From Artocarpus heterophyllus (Eukaryota > Streptophyta > Magnoliopsida > Rosales > Moraceae): a stretch of DNA of 64,000 nucleotides. Shown in pieces: positions 11,125 through 22,140 of the stretch. Under the pieces are notes generated by a model that worked only from the letters and a program-made list of their open reading frames with translations, searched no databases and was not told the origin of the DNA. Where the stretch lies: NCBI GenBank assembly GCA_025403435.1, contig CM046330.1, positions 14,716,239 to 14,780,238 of the forward strand, written 5' to 3'. The position numbers were made by a program, and so were the translations under genes. Every line of letters begins with the position of its first letter. The first letter of the stretch is position 1.

Positions 11125-11646
11125 TTATTCCCCATCCAGTTTTCTTATGGCTTGGCAAACAGGATCTAGAAATACCATATTCCTGAGGCGTTGTCTTTCT
11201 GTATAAAATTTAGGCCAGAGTTTAAAAATAGCTCCTTGAACATATCCACTAGGGTGACCGTGGAGAGGAGGATGGATGCTATCCAAGTTCTCCTTTGAAA
11301 GTCCATCCCTACAAAACCTTATTTTATCCTCTCTATTCGTAGACATATAACCAGGTGAAGTACATTTACCGTTACAATTTTGTCTTCCACATTTGTTACA
11401 AGCGACCACGATGGCACGGGCTCTTCTTTTCATTGCACTACGACTGGTACCCGTTCCTGGTAAACCGACATCTTGACTAAAGTCACTCGGACGGATTTTC
11501 CCCTCTATCAACATTCTCACATCACAAGGGATGCCAAAATGCATAAGAATCCACAACCGAGTAATTCTAGCCTTGTATTTCTTTCTGAGAATCTTTTGGG
11601 AGAGTGATGGGAAATACTTTCTCAGGTGTTGGTACTTTGGGTCCAT
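11125..11646 (-). CDS. Basic cysteine-cluster protein resembling plant RNA-virus nucleic-acid-binding proteins, inside the LARD element
   Basis: 173 residues from ATG at 11646, no stop or frameshift. The N-terminal third is basic (LRKKYKARITR at 20-30). The core is KRRAR at 73-77 followed by C83-x2-C86-x4-C91-x3-C95 and TSPGY, a candidate zinc-binding cluster. Another Cys is at 112, and the C-terminus has several aromatic and Pro/Gly residues. A basic arm directly ahead of a short Cys cluster and a conserved Gly/Pro turn is the layout of the small nucleic-acid-binding proteins of carlaviruses and relatives (Viral_NABP family). I infer a relationship from that layout, not from an alignment. 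The spacing differs from the CCHC knuckle of retroviral Gag (C-x2-C-x4-H-x4-C), and no other Gag part is present. It is the first ORF after the 5' LTR and leader. It could act as a nucleic-acid-binding or packaging substitute for Gag, or as a regulator. Function unknown. Confidence 0.6.
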   Translation of the reverse strand: MDPKYQHLRKYFPSLSQKILRKKYKARITRLWILMHFGIPCDVRMLIEGKIRPSDFSQDVGLPGTGTSRSAMKRRARAIVVACNKCGRQNCNGKCTSPGYMSTNREDKIRFCRDGLSKENLDSIHPPLHGHPSGYVQGAIFKLWPKFYTERQRLRNMVFLDPVCQAIRKLDGE

Positions 11647-13247
11647 GATGAGATGAAAGAAGAGTAAATAGAAAGGAAAAATTAAGATAGTAAATTGCAG
11701 AATCCTAGAATTCCTTCTTCTTTTAGAGGAAAAGAAGAATTTCTAATGAAAAAGAAGAGGATTTGCGATTTAGAGAGAAAATAACAAATTAAGAGAGAAA
11801 AAGTGAACTCGGAGAAATAAGCTCCTATGCACAGTAAACGTATATGTAAACAATGATTAAACCACTGTATATGACACGTATAGAGACCACGTGGGAGAGA
11901 CAGTGTGAATCAAACTGATTTAAGATTTGAACTAGGCCCAAATGTTCTTAGTTGAAAATGGTCAGGTTGTTTCGGGCCTTAACACATTTAGAACAAGTTA
12001 AATAACAAACATAAAATTGAAAACCAATTTGTATAAATCTTAAACCCAATTTAAAGCCCACTATAGATAAAGTTAACTATGAACAACAAATCTAATTTAA
12101 CGACAACAAGGATCTTCCTGAATGATATTTAAAATCATTTCATAACAACATAATCTTCCAGCAACTCAAATAATTTTGTTTTAATCAAAACCTTATTGAA
12201 CAATACATACACCCATATGTTATTCATAATACTTAACATCTATCAATGGATTCATCATCATTACTACCAAGGGTTTAGAATGCGACTAACCTTGAAATCA
12301 ATACGATTTACGTCTTTCAACGTAGACCATATCAATGAACAAAGACACTAGATGTTACTACTTAAGAACATCTACAATCCCCACAATTCTACTTATACAA
12401 TATATAATTTCCTCATATAACAAAACCTTAGGTAACCAAAAGATTCACATCTAAACATCTAAAACTTAAACATTTTATCGTAATTATCCAAAATTATTAT
12501 AAGTGCCTTAAGTATTATGATTTACTTAAGGAAACTCCTATTGATCATTTTTCTATTGCATCTATATATAAAGATTCACTGATACACTTAAATACAATGT
12601 ACGTAACAAAATATTCCAATTTTGAGATTCATGCATTCTAGACTTTACACAGCCTCAACAGACCAAAAGTCTAACATTTATCTCTCTCAAGATTCAATAC
12701 CATGATTCCCAACTTATATCATATTCCTCAAATAAATAGAACTTTTAAGAAAAGATATTGACACTTATGTGCTCCATCGAATTCACATATAATCATTACT
12801 TAGGTTTGAATCAATTACGAAAAATTTGGCATATCTATGTCAAACTTTAAAATCAATAAATCAAGCCTTATATTTCTTATTGTTTTTCACGAGACAAAAG
12901 GCTTTTAAATCCTCTTATCTATACGAATTTCTCATCGTTTATACGAATTAGATATGCTTATAGATCCAAATATTATACGAATCTCTCATAAGCAATCTAC
13001 TTATAAACTCATTCCATATAATTATCATTCCCTCATAACTATTAATACTTTCCTTCTATATAATTATTGTACTCATATAACTATTAATATTTTCATTCTA
13101 TGGCCTTTCCATGTTACATCCTTCTAGACTGTATAAATCAATGTGAAGGTTCATTTTGATGATGACAATGAAAATTCAGCTTCAAAACCATCTCAAAAAT
13201 ATATTTTTTTTAAAGTGATGCTACACTCCCTAGGTTAACCGAACCTA
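11647..13247 (-). other. LARD 5' leader, non-coding
   Basis: About 1.6 kb of AT-rich DNA between the PBS and the first ORF, with no reading frame of note and no gag or pol similarity I can see. A repeated phrase like 'ctcatataactattaat' occurs around 13020-13100. A long leader of this kind is where packaging signals would sit. Confidence 0.6.
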
Positions 13248-13249
13248 GG
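13229..13249 (-). repeat. Hairpin-forming inverted repeat beside the PBS
   Basis: CCTAGGTT-AACCG-AACCTAGG forms an 8-bp perfect stem with a 5-nt loop, overlapping the last bases of the PBS. Confidence 0.75.
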
Positions 13250-13260
13250 CTCTGATACCA
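13248..13260 (-). promoter_or_regulatory. Primer-binding site, initiator tRNA-Met type
   Basis: TGGTATCAGAGCC on the - strand lies 7 nt inside the 5' LTR (spacer GAATTTT). This is the standard plant retrotransposon PBS for minus-strand priming. Confidence 0.92.
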
Positions 13261-13267
13261 AAAATTC

Positions 13268-15628
13268 TGTAACGCCCTCTATATGGGGGTTAACAGTTTT
13301 TAATGAGATAAAATAAAAATAAATAATAAAAGTAAAACCTTAAAAATAAAATTTACCCGGGACTTAAATGAAAACTCTCAACTCAAAAATAAAAATATAA
13401 ACGACAAATAAACCACAGTTTTAATGTAGCACCTTAAATTTAATAATATAAACTGTTGTCATCATCATTTTAACCCTCAACACATTGTAATACAGTCACA
13501 AAAAGTAACAATTGATGCTTACATTATCATGAAGAACATTCTCAACAATTGAAGGAGTCCCAATGTAATATAGCTTACATCACTTCCTCAACTATATTTC
13601 TCGTAGCCACCTCACACTTAGTGAGTCCTGAAAAGATAAAAATATAAGGGAATGAGCGACACTATGCTCAGTAGAGAAAGCCATTACTCACCTTTAGGTT
13701 TTTATCATTACCACATTAAAACCTGCATGGTTAGTAAGTTACATCATATTCCAGATTATGAGGTTTATTATGATCACATCTTATGGATACCGTAGTTAAT
13801 CATTACCAAGTGTCATAATTACACATTTATACAAATATTACCAATCATCATTGTTCCTAGGTATCCATGTTAAATTGAGTATCACTCAACTCATCGAAAC
13901 CCAAATGGGCGCACTTGATCACCCTATAAACATTCCAAGGGTGTTCCGGTGAGGGGACATCAAGCCCCGAGTCCTCACCAAGTCGATTCCTGTACAGTGT
14001 GTTCTAGGACTTTCAACCCAAGGCAAGCGTCATCGCCTTCCCCCTATTTTACCTTTTAGGGTATTCATGCCCAAGGACGTAACCGTCGCCCTCTTCATGT
14101 CTCACAATTTCTCTATATTGAATCATTATTAATAGAGTTAGTTTTCCTAACCATGCTTCTCAATTTATAACATGTGTCAATTCATTATGTTCCTCGCCGT
14201 ACAATACAAGACGAGTCCATGTCATAGTTTCATATGTGATACTCATATAATATTAGTTCAACATAGATATATATATTGCGGCAAAACAATCAATTTTAAT
14301 TCTATAAAAACCTCATAAAAGATGAGTAATAGAATCCCTACCTTTCAAGCTTATCAACAATCTTTTAATCCTGGAATCAATTAATGTTAGCTCCATACTC
14401 CCTTGATCGTAAGGCGTGCATAAGGACAATTAAAACTAAAGCACAACATACAACTACATTCATAAATAAATCATGTGTAAACCTATCTTACTAGTATGCC
14501 ATTAAAGCTTTTATATAAATCTCTTTTGAATACCACAGTAAACAATTTTTGTCTTAACACAATATAAAATGTGAACAAGTAATCTATATGTTTTAGTCCC
14601 TAATAAGATTCATCAATCACTTAGGATAATATTGGAAAGGTTGCAAGACATTAAAGAATTAGGTGGTGAGCAAAGATGGGTTCTTGGTTCAGGTTAGCAG
14701 CTGGTATACCATAACAAACTGGCAGATTTACTAGTTTCCAATACAAAAATTGAATAATTCTTAGAAAATAAAATACAACTCCGATTTAGGTTTATGATAG
14801 CTCGTTAGAAAGCCTAGGATGCTACTTTTCAAATATGCAAACCAATTCATAAAATTCATTTTAATTTAATCTTAGAATTTTAAGAAATAACCACTGCCCA
14901 TAGAGGTATTACAAAGTTTAACAATATAAATTTTCTGTCTAGGGCATATACACTTAGACTTCATACATATGCTCCAAAATAGCAACAAACATATACTTAG
15001 GTTTAAGAACGCAAATTTGAATAATCCTTTAGTATAAAAGAAAATTTATAAATGAAAGACTAAATTTGTTCATAAGATTCTAACCTCGGATTATGGTTAG
15101 TTGGAAGCTTGAAATGGCTTCAAAACAGGTTCCTTTACTTCGGTATGACTGAAATTCTTGCTCAAATGGAGGTGATGGTGGCTGATTTTTATGGCTGCCT
15201 TGAAGAAGTTCTCTAAGTATTTTGCTTCAGCAAAGAAATGAGAAGAAGAGTGTGGGAATCGTGGAAGAGAAAGGAAGAAAAGATGAAGTCTTTGAAGAGA
15301 AGTGATAGAAACAATTATAGAGGAGACATGTTGAAGCATGTCACGGAGGAAATAAAGAAAATGAGTGTCAAGAGTAGTTGGAAAAGATATCCTTATGTCT
15401 CATCTAAAGACTTTAACACACATAATGCCAATATGACATTTTTGAGATTTATTAGAAGTTATAAGGCTTTTTAGTAATCATACTAAATAAATATAGGAGA
15501 ATTTTAGAAAATTTAAAAAATAGATAAAAATAAATATTATAAAATAAATTTAAATGAAGCAATTTTTTTATACACTAAAAATTAATTTAATTACCTCAAT
15601 ACCCGTTAGGAGAATAACGGGTGTCACA
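13268..15628 (-). repeat. 5' LTR of the LARD element
   Basis: 2361 bp, TG...CA, followed at 15629-15633 by the TSD TGTCT. It has an extra 16 bp (near 13806) relative to the left LTR. The promoter (U3) is at the right-hand end because the element reads leftward. Confidence 0.93.
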
Positions 15629-15997
15629 TGTCTGAGATCTAGTTTTATATAGATCTAACAGATAATCTGTATCTGCATATCTAATTATTAATTATTTGGA
15701 TCTTTTGGGATAAAACAAACCCAAGTCAATTGTTTCTTGAAGATAACAAAATATGTATTTAATTCCATTCCAGTGTCTCTATGTAGGAGCTGAGCCAAAT
15801 CTTGCTAGTAAGTTAACAGCGAATCCAATATCTGGTCTTATACAATTAGCAAGATACATAAGAGCTCCTATTGCCCTTAGGTATGGTATTTCAAGACCAA
15901 TAACCTCTTCATTATCTTCATAAGCACGGAATAGATCCGTTTCTACTTTGACTGATCTGTTTACTATTAAGGTACTTAAAGGATTTACTTTGTCCAT
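15629..15997 (-). pseudogene. copia polyprotein, end of RT and first half of RNase H
   Basis: On the - strand, MDKVNPLSTLIV and then YLRAIGALMYLANCIRPDI, the conserved copia segment after the RT fingers/palm, followed by RYADTDYLLD and ...TRSQT at the insertion point. An in-frame stop lies after FYPKRSK. It continues at 6532 beyond the nested element. Confidence 0.85.
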
Positions 15998-16033
15998 ATT
16001 AAAGCATTTTAAGACCTTTTTAGTATAGCTTGA

Positions 16034-16607
16034 TTAATACAAAAGTATTCCACTTTGTAAGTACTCAATCTGTAAACCAAGACAATACTTGGTTTTTCTA
16101 AGGTGTTTCATTTCAAATTCCTCGTTTAAATATGTCACTATCTCACGAATTTCTTTATAAGTCCCAATGATGTTTAAATCGTCAACATTGACAGCGATAA
16201 TCACATATCCAGATGTTGTTTTCTTAATAGAAACACAAGGGTGTATAGGATTATTCTCATATCTTTTCTTTAGCAAATATTCACCTAATTGATTACACCA
16301 TATGCGTCCGGATTGCTTTAACCTACACACTCTATAACTTAATCGAAGTTATTTCTTTGGGTTTTGAACTTAATGCTTTAAGCATCTTAAATCTTTTAGG
16401 AATTTTCCTATAAATATTATTATCAAGCAATCTATACAAGTAAGCTGTAACAACATCCATAACACACATTTCTAAATTTTCAGAAACTGCTAGGCTAGTC
16501 AGATATCTGAACGTAATTGCATCCATTACTAGAGAATACGTTTCATCATAATCACTACCTGGTCTTTGCGAAAAACCTTGTGCGACAAGTCGAGCTTTAT
16601 ACATCAC
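16034..16607 (-). pseudogene. copia reverse transcriptase
   Basis: 16607-16332 reads YKARLVAQGFSQRPGSDYDETYS and VMDVVTAYL, the RT start. A frameshift leads into 16330-16034 with CRLKQSGRIW and VIIAVNVDDLNIIG, where the usual YVDD catalytic box reads NVDD. The frame break and the changed box show it is not functional. Confidence 0.87.
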
Positions 16608-17567
16608 AACCTCGTTTTTCTCATTGCCCTTCCGTGCAAAGACTCATTTATATCCTACAGGTTTCACAGCTTCAGGTGTGAAAACAATAGGTCCAAAAAC
16701 TTTATGCTTATTAAGAGAATTTAATTCAACCTACATAGCGTCTTTCCATTTAACCCAATAGTGTCTATTTTTACACTTAGTAACAAATCTTGGTTCAGGA
16801 TCCTCACTTTCAATGACACATGCCATTGAGGAAGAAAATATTGCATCAATATATTCTATTTTATTACAGTTCCACAACCTCCTATATTTACATAATCAAT
16901 AAAGATCTCATGATTTTTTTAAATCTTTTGGGTTTTGGGCAACATCAAGAGTCTACTAAATTTATCTCATTTTGTGTTTCTCTTGGAACACATTCCTCCA
17001 TATTGGGGTCATCATACCTTTTAGCTCCTTTCTTTTTTTGAGGATTTTATCTTTGCAACTGATTAGTCTACCACGCTTCAAGTGTGTCGTAAACTCATGA
17101 GTGACTACATTTTCAATTTGTTCTTTTAGGACTTCAATTCAAGCAAGAGCATTAGCAGTTAGTATATGTGATTCAGTCACAATTTTTGTATCTATGAATA
17201 CATTTGGTATTTGATTTGCTATATTTTGTAAGTGCGCAATCTTTTACACTTCTAGCTCATACTGTTTTGTGTAAGGATAAGATGTAATAGAGATGGTTCA
17301 TACCATGTCATCTCCTTTTTTAGCTATTTTTTATCTCTGCCTAATGTCGAAAAAATTGCATCATTAAAATGACAATCGGCAAAATGTGCCATAAAACCAT
17401 CTCCGGTTCGAGGCCCATGATATTTAATGATAGAATGGGATTCATACCAGACATATATTCCTTGTCTTCTCTAGGGACCCATCTTTTTGCGTATGGTGAA
17501 GCAATTGGTATATATACTAATCAAAAATGTTTACATGGAAAATATTTGGTTCTTGACCAAATCCTAG

Positions 17568-17965
17568 TTATAATAGGGAGTATTTATGATAGGCACTTGA
17601 TCTGATGCGAATTAATGTCGTAGTATGTAAAATTGCATGACCCCATATAGAAATAGGAAGCTTTGTTCTTATTATTAATGGTCTAGTAATAAGTTGAAAG
17701 CGCTTAATTAATGATTCAGCCAAACCATTTTGTGTACGTATATGAGTAACAGAGTGCTCAATAATAATCCCAATTGACATATAATAATTATTGAAAGCGT
17801 GAGACATAAATTCATCAATATTATGAAGTCTAACTTTTTGATGTTATAATCAAGAAATTGTGCTCGTAACTTAATTATTTGGGCAAGGAATCTCATAAAT
17901 GCCACATTATAAGTTGATAATAAACAAACATATGACCATCTACCAGAGACATCTATCAATACCAT
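17568..17965 (-). pseudogene. copia integrase core
   Basis: Overlapping - strand frames read VLIDVSGRWSYVCLLSTYN and then HIRTQNGLAESLIKRFQLI, with TKLPISIWGHAILHTTTLI, the conserved C-terminal half of the copia integrase core. The frames are shifted relative to each other, so it is broken. Confidence 0.82.
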
Positions 17966-18040
17966 AAAGATCTGAATGATCTACACGGTGGGTGAATAGG
18001 CCTACATATATCACCTCAAATACGTTCAAAACATAAGTGA

Positions 18041-18661
18041 TTAACTATTAATTTTAGTTGATGATGGTTTTAAAATTAGCTTTCCAAGAGAATAAGCTAC
18101 ACATAGACTTTTACCTATTTGAAGGAACTTCTGGCCCTTCAATGGATGTCCATGTGAGTTTTCAATAATTCTTCGCATCATTGTCAAACCAAGATGACCC
18201 AAATGATCATGCCACAAGGTTAATATTTGAGGATCTTTTTTAAATATCATATATGATTCAATCAAATTTAAATATGTATAATGTAATCTCGTGGAAAGCC
18301 TTGGTAGTTTTTCTAATATGTACTTCTTTTCAAAAGCCTCAATAATAATAATGTACATATACTTCTTATCTTGTTCAGTCTCAGACTGAGTATCATATCC
18401 ATAAAGGTGAATGCCATTAAAACTCAACAAATTCCTTTTAGATTTTGGAGAAAACAAAGCATCATTTATGAAAAACTTTGTTTTATTTGGCAATATGAAG
18501 CTGACTTTACTAGTTCTTTCAATCAAGTCTATAGGACCTGATGTTGTATTTACAATTACCTTTATTAGTTTTAAATATGAGAAATACCTTTTATTTTTGA
18601 GGATAGTGTGCATTGCACCACTATCTAATATACGGATGGGATATACGAATGCCCTTAGCAT
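18041..18661 (-). pseudogene. copia protease and pre-integrase domain
   Basis: LDSGAMHTI is the aspartic protease box (usually DSGA/T). LWHDHLGHLGLTMMRRI is the GAG-pre-integrase zinc-binding region. The ~200-codon open frame is the longest surviving piece of the element. Confidence 0.85.
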
Positions 18662-18899
18662 TAGCTTTGAATTTTGCTCCTTCTTAAGTATAATTCATAT
18701 CAAGCTTTATGCAAAAAAAAAAAAAAAACAAAACAATTTAATAAAAATAAAGTTTCAAACATATTATTAGATAAAGAACATTTTATTCTCAATAATGCAT
18801 AACATAACAATCATAAAATATATTAGTAATACATTTGAAAATTACAAGCGAAATACGACAAACAAAACTTATTTTCACATTTTTTAATTAGTTGTCACC

Positions 18900-19870
18900 A
18901 AAATGCTTATTAGCGAAATCATCAATGAAATCTGAAGTATCCAGATGAGTTGAATTATCTGTTGTATGAAGATGTTCGATAAAATTCACGTTCTTCTTTT
19001 TCCCTTTCAAAGATGCCTTATAAAGTTTGTAATGATGCTCTGCCGTTTGGTAGATTCGAGCTCAGTGTCATTTGGTACTATATCTATGGTAGGAATTTTT
19101 AAGATTCTGGGAAGAATTTTCATGAACATTTTTCCTTTATGATGCTTCTTTTGAATTGTGTGGTTTCGTAAAGAGTTGTAAAACCACCGTGACCATGTCC
19201 TTAACCATGACTACGTCCACAGTTATGGCCATGACCATAACTATGTCCTCGTCCAGAGTTTTCAATACTTGCAGCATTTGCTTCTGGAAATGAGCTGAAC
19301 CAGTGGGACGAGACTCATGATTTTTGATCAAAAGTTCATTATTTTTTTCCTACCACTAGAAGAGATGAAATAAGTTTGGAATATTTCTTAAAACCTCATA
19401 AGCTATATTGTTGTTATAGGGTTATATGGGATGCATGGAATGTGGGATAAGTCTTTTCCAGCATTTGCTCATTAGTAATTTCCTCTCCAACAAATTTAAA
19501 TTTTAAAACTATTCTGAACATGACAGCATTATAATCACTAACTTTCTTAAAATCTTTGAAATTCAAAGCGTTTCATTCATCATAAATAGTAGGAAGTATA
19601 ACTTCCTTTTGATGATTAAATCTTTCTTTAAGATCCTCTATTAGAGCACTTGGATCTTTTATTATGAGGTATTCAGTTTAAACTCTCATCAAGATGTCTA
19701 CCAAGGTAAATCGCTTTTGTTTTATCCTGCAACGATGTGGTATTGCATTATTTGATTGTCACTGAGAGAGCCATGGACTCAAGATGCATTTCTAAATCAA
19801 GAGTCCAAGGCATATAATTCTTTCTTGTGATATCCAATGCAATAAACTCAAGCTTTGCAAAGTTTTCCAT
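18900..19870 (-). pseudogene. copia gag
   Basis: Starts at ATG 19870: MENFAKLEFIALDITRKNY then MPWTLDLEMHLES, the usual plant copia Gag N-terminus, stopping after VTIK. Further along, a Gly/His/Arg-rich stretch (NSGRGHSYGHGHNCGRSHG) around 19190-19260 marks the nucleocapsid side. Frameshifts and stops in between. Confidence 0.75.
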
Positions 19871-20618
19871 GGTGATAACTATAACAAAATACAATAATAA
19901 TTGGAATTGGAACTTCATTTATTTAAAACATAAATAATACAAACATTACATGTTAAACATAATAACAATTAACAAAATAGGAAAAACAAAGAATGTGATA
20001 AATACAAATAACAAATTAAATTCCATAGAAGAATATTCTTTAATAATAAGAACAAGAGCGATGAAGAGAACAATTATGACCATTAAGAATGGATTATAAC
20101 ATTTTGTGAGAATTTTAACTATGGATAATATCTAGAGAAAAAAAGAGGAGTTGAAAGATGATATGTTGAAGTTTAGAATTTACCAATTTATAGAGCAAAA
20201 ACTAGCTGTTAGGACCATTATACAACTGATTATTACCATTAGAATAGTATTATAACCATTGGAATAGTATAAGACGAAATTACTCTTGATTGATATTTTA
20301 AGAAAAATACAAAACCGTATATGGTAACAGTAACATATAAATGAATACATAAATAATAATCAAGTCCAAGAATATGTTAGAACAACAATAAACTATCAAT
20401 AGATAGGAGGCTTGACCTTCCATACTAAACATAAACAGAAGCAATTAATAAGTAAGAGAGTTAACCTTTCATATTGAACGCAAATAGAAACAATTAATAA
20501 GTATGAGGCTCGACCTGTCATATTGAACATAAGTAATTGAGTTACATGATATACGTTTTGCTTTTACTTACTAGACGCGGAAATTTATATAGGAAGTAGA
20601 ACGTTTGTGTTGATAACA

Positions 20619-20916
20619 TGTTATGAAAACAAAGAAATGCAAGACTAAAATTATGAGACTAAAAGATTTTTAGAGAGAATTCTTAGAGAGAAAAAGTAGA
20701 GAGAGAATCTCTTGTTTACTATAAATGAGTGAGAGAGGAGGTATTTATAGAAAAATTTATAGTATTATTCACTGGTATTATTTACCTATGACATTACTGC
20801 TTACATCATCAATTATTACTATTTATATAAGATCTTTGTTTTCACAAGTTTATTGGTGGACAACTATCTTTCTTGGATAAGTTTATAATACATCCTTCTT
20901 GGACAAGTTTATAACA
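20619..20916 (-). repeat. 5' LTR of the copia element
   Basis: About 298 bp, TGTTATG...ATAACA, matching 5793-6078. On the - strand the next bases are TGTTATCAACAC, in the PBS position but a poor match to initiator tRNA-Met. Confidence 0.87.
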
Positions 20917-21298
20917 AAGTATATATAATTTATATTTTAAATCCATATTGATGTCGGAATTTAGAAAATTTTATACGGACAAATAGTAAATTAAGATAGT
21001 AGTGAAAATTTCTTCTCAAGTCTTAAGAAGCAAAAATTTAAGGAGCCATTGGGCGTAAGAGCAGCTGTCTCATTGAGTCCAACGTAGCTCTACCCTAACA
21101 GCAACAGATGATGGAGAAATATTTATTTTAATTAATTTAAACTCTGCAACAAATTTTAATGACCTTTTCATGGTAAATAATTTCTTTCTTATTATACAAT
21201 AAACGCAATGTTTTTTAAATATTTTAAAAAATTATTTGTTTTACTTTGCATGATAATTAGTTGTTTTATTGTGGTTACGTTGTTATTAATATCGAGTT

Positions 21299-21465
21299 CG
21301 TTTGGGAAACATGTTGAAACTTGAAGTTAGAACTTATACAATATAGCATATGAGAGCTTTACACTATAGTAAATTTTTGCTTTTCACTGTAACATGAAAG
21401 AACTTTACACTGTAACAGTTAGAACTTATTTTTTCTAACTTGTTTCTTTAACGAACTTATTAATA
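21299..21465. repeat. Dispersed MITE-like element, 'GAGAGCTTTACACTGTA' family
   Basis: Core ATATGAGAGCTTTACACTATAG and CTTTACACTGTAAC between ends CGTTTGGGAAACATGTT and AACTTGTTTCTTTAACG, which are roughly inverted. Related copies occur at ~35026, 35449, 37686, 40866, 55954, 58325, 60580 and 61306. Confidence 0.55.
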
Positions 21466-21589
21466 CATCATCTAGCTCTTATTAGTTAATAATCTTATTC
21501 TGTTAACGAAAAATTACGATTAATATCAGTCCAACAGCAAATGCAAACTTGACTTCGTTATATTCCCCCTTTCAATTTAAAAAGAATAT

Positions 21590-22140
21590 TAAAAAATCTA
21601 CAACTGCGATAATATTTGGCAAACCCAGAATTAGAAACGACCACAAAATAATGTTGTCGTTTCCCTGGAGCAAGTAAACGAGAAAAAGACAGGGTCTTAC
21701 ACTTGATGTAGTTGCAAACGGAAGTAAATGGAGAACAATTTTTACAAAATGAACTGTCACATTGTTGAGTAGACGTTTTATTTTTTGTTTTTCTGTTGCA
21801 TAAACGAGATTCAACTATTTCTTAAGTTGAATGAACGTTTATTTTTAGGAAACGACATCTAAGGAACAAACCGTGCCGTTTAATGTTCCAAAATACTGCC
21901 ATTTTGCTTTGTACTTCTGAAAAATGATACGTTAGTGAAACAGCATGTCATTTTTCTTAGGAAAATAACGGCATGCCTAAGATAAGTACTATGTTCGGGA
22001 CAAATGACTTCCAAAACACGTCCTTTCGAAAAGTAAACTACATGTCGTTTATCTAAAACTAAATTACATGTAGACTTGTAGTTTAGCTGAAAATGACATC
22101 CAACAGGAAATAAGATGTCGTTTAAAAGGTCCAAAATAAA
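21590..22140. repeat. Cluster of AAACGAC/GTCGTTT motifs, probable DNA-transposon subterminal array
   Basis: In ~550 bp the motifs AAACGAC, GTCGTTT, GCCGTTT, AAACGA and close variants recur over ten times in both orientations. Such arrays are the subterminal transposase-binding regions of hAT, CACTA or Mutator-like elements. I could not define terminal inverted repeats or a TSD. Confidence 0.45.

Larger units (their letters stand above)
6533..15628 (-). mobile_element. LTR retrotransposon derivative (LARD type) carrying LOG-like and cysteine-cluster ORFs
   Basis: LTRs at 6533-8875 and 13268-15628 both begin TGTAACGCCC and end GGGTGTCACA on the + strand. They differ by roughly 16 substitutions and a few indels by eye, including a 16-bp gap in the left copy near 7070. 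The flanking TSD is perfect: TGTCT at 6528-6532 and 15629-15633. A PBS complementary to initiator tRNA-Met (TGGTATCAGAGCC on the - strand) sits at 13248-13260 and a PPT (TTAAGGGGGG) at 8881-8891, so the element reads leftward. The PPT context, with AAATTTCGAGGACGAAATTT next to it, is typical of Ty3/gypsy chromoviruses of the Tekay/Del group. The 4.4 kb interior has no gag-pol. It has two intact sense ORFs, at 11646-11125 and 10481-9831. Mobilisation would need enzymes from an autonomous relative. Confidence 0.92.
5793..20916 (-). mobile_element. Ty1/copia retrotransposon, decayed, interrupted by a younger LTR element
   Basis: LTRs of ~286 bp (5793-6078) and ~298 bp (20619-20916) share TGTTATGAAAAC starts and TTTATAACA ends. 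They flank remnants, on the - strand and in copia order, of gag, protease, integrase, reverse transcriptase and RNase H. Flanks AAGTT (left) and AAGTA (right) look like a slightly decayed 5-bp target duplication. A purine-rich tract (AAGAAGGAG on the - strand) abuts the left LTR as expected for a PPT. Removing the nested element (6533-15628) leaves about 6.0 kb. Stops and frameshifts throughout, plus clearly diverged LTRs, mark it as old. Confidence 0.9.

Noticed and set aside
19137..19331. 64-codon frame rich in Val/Met within copia gag
   Set aside because: It is the wrong frame of the Gly/His/Arg-rich nucleocapsid region.
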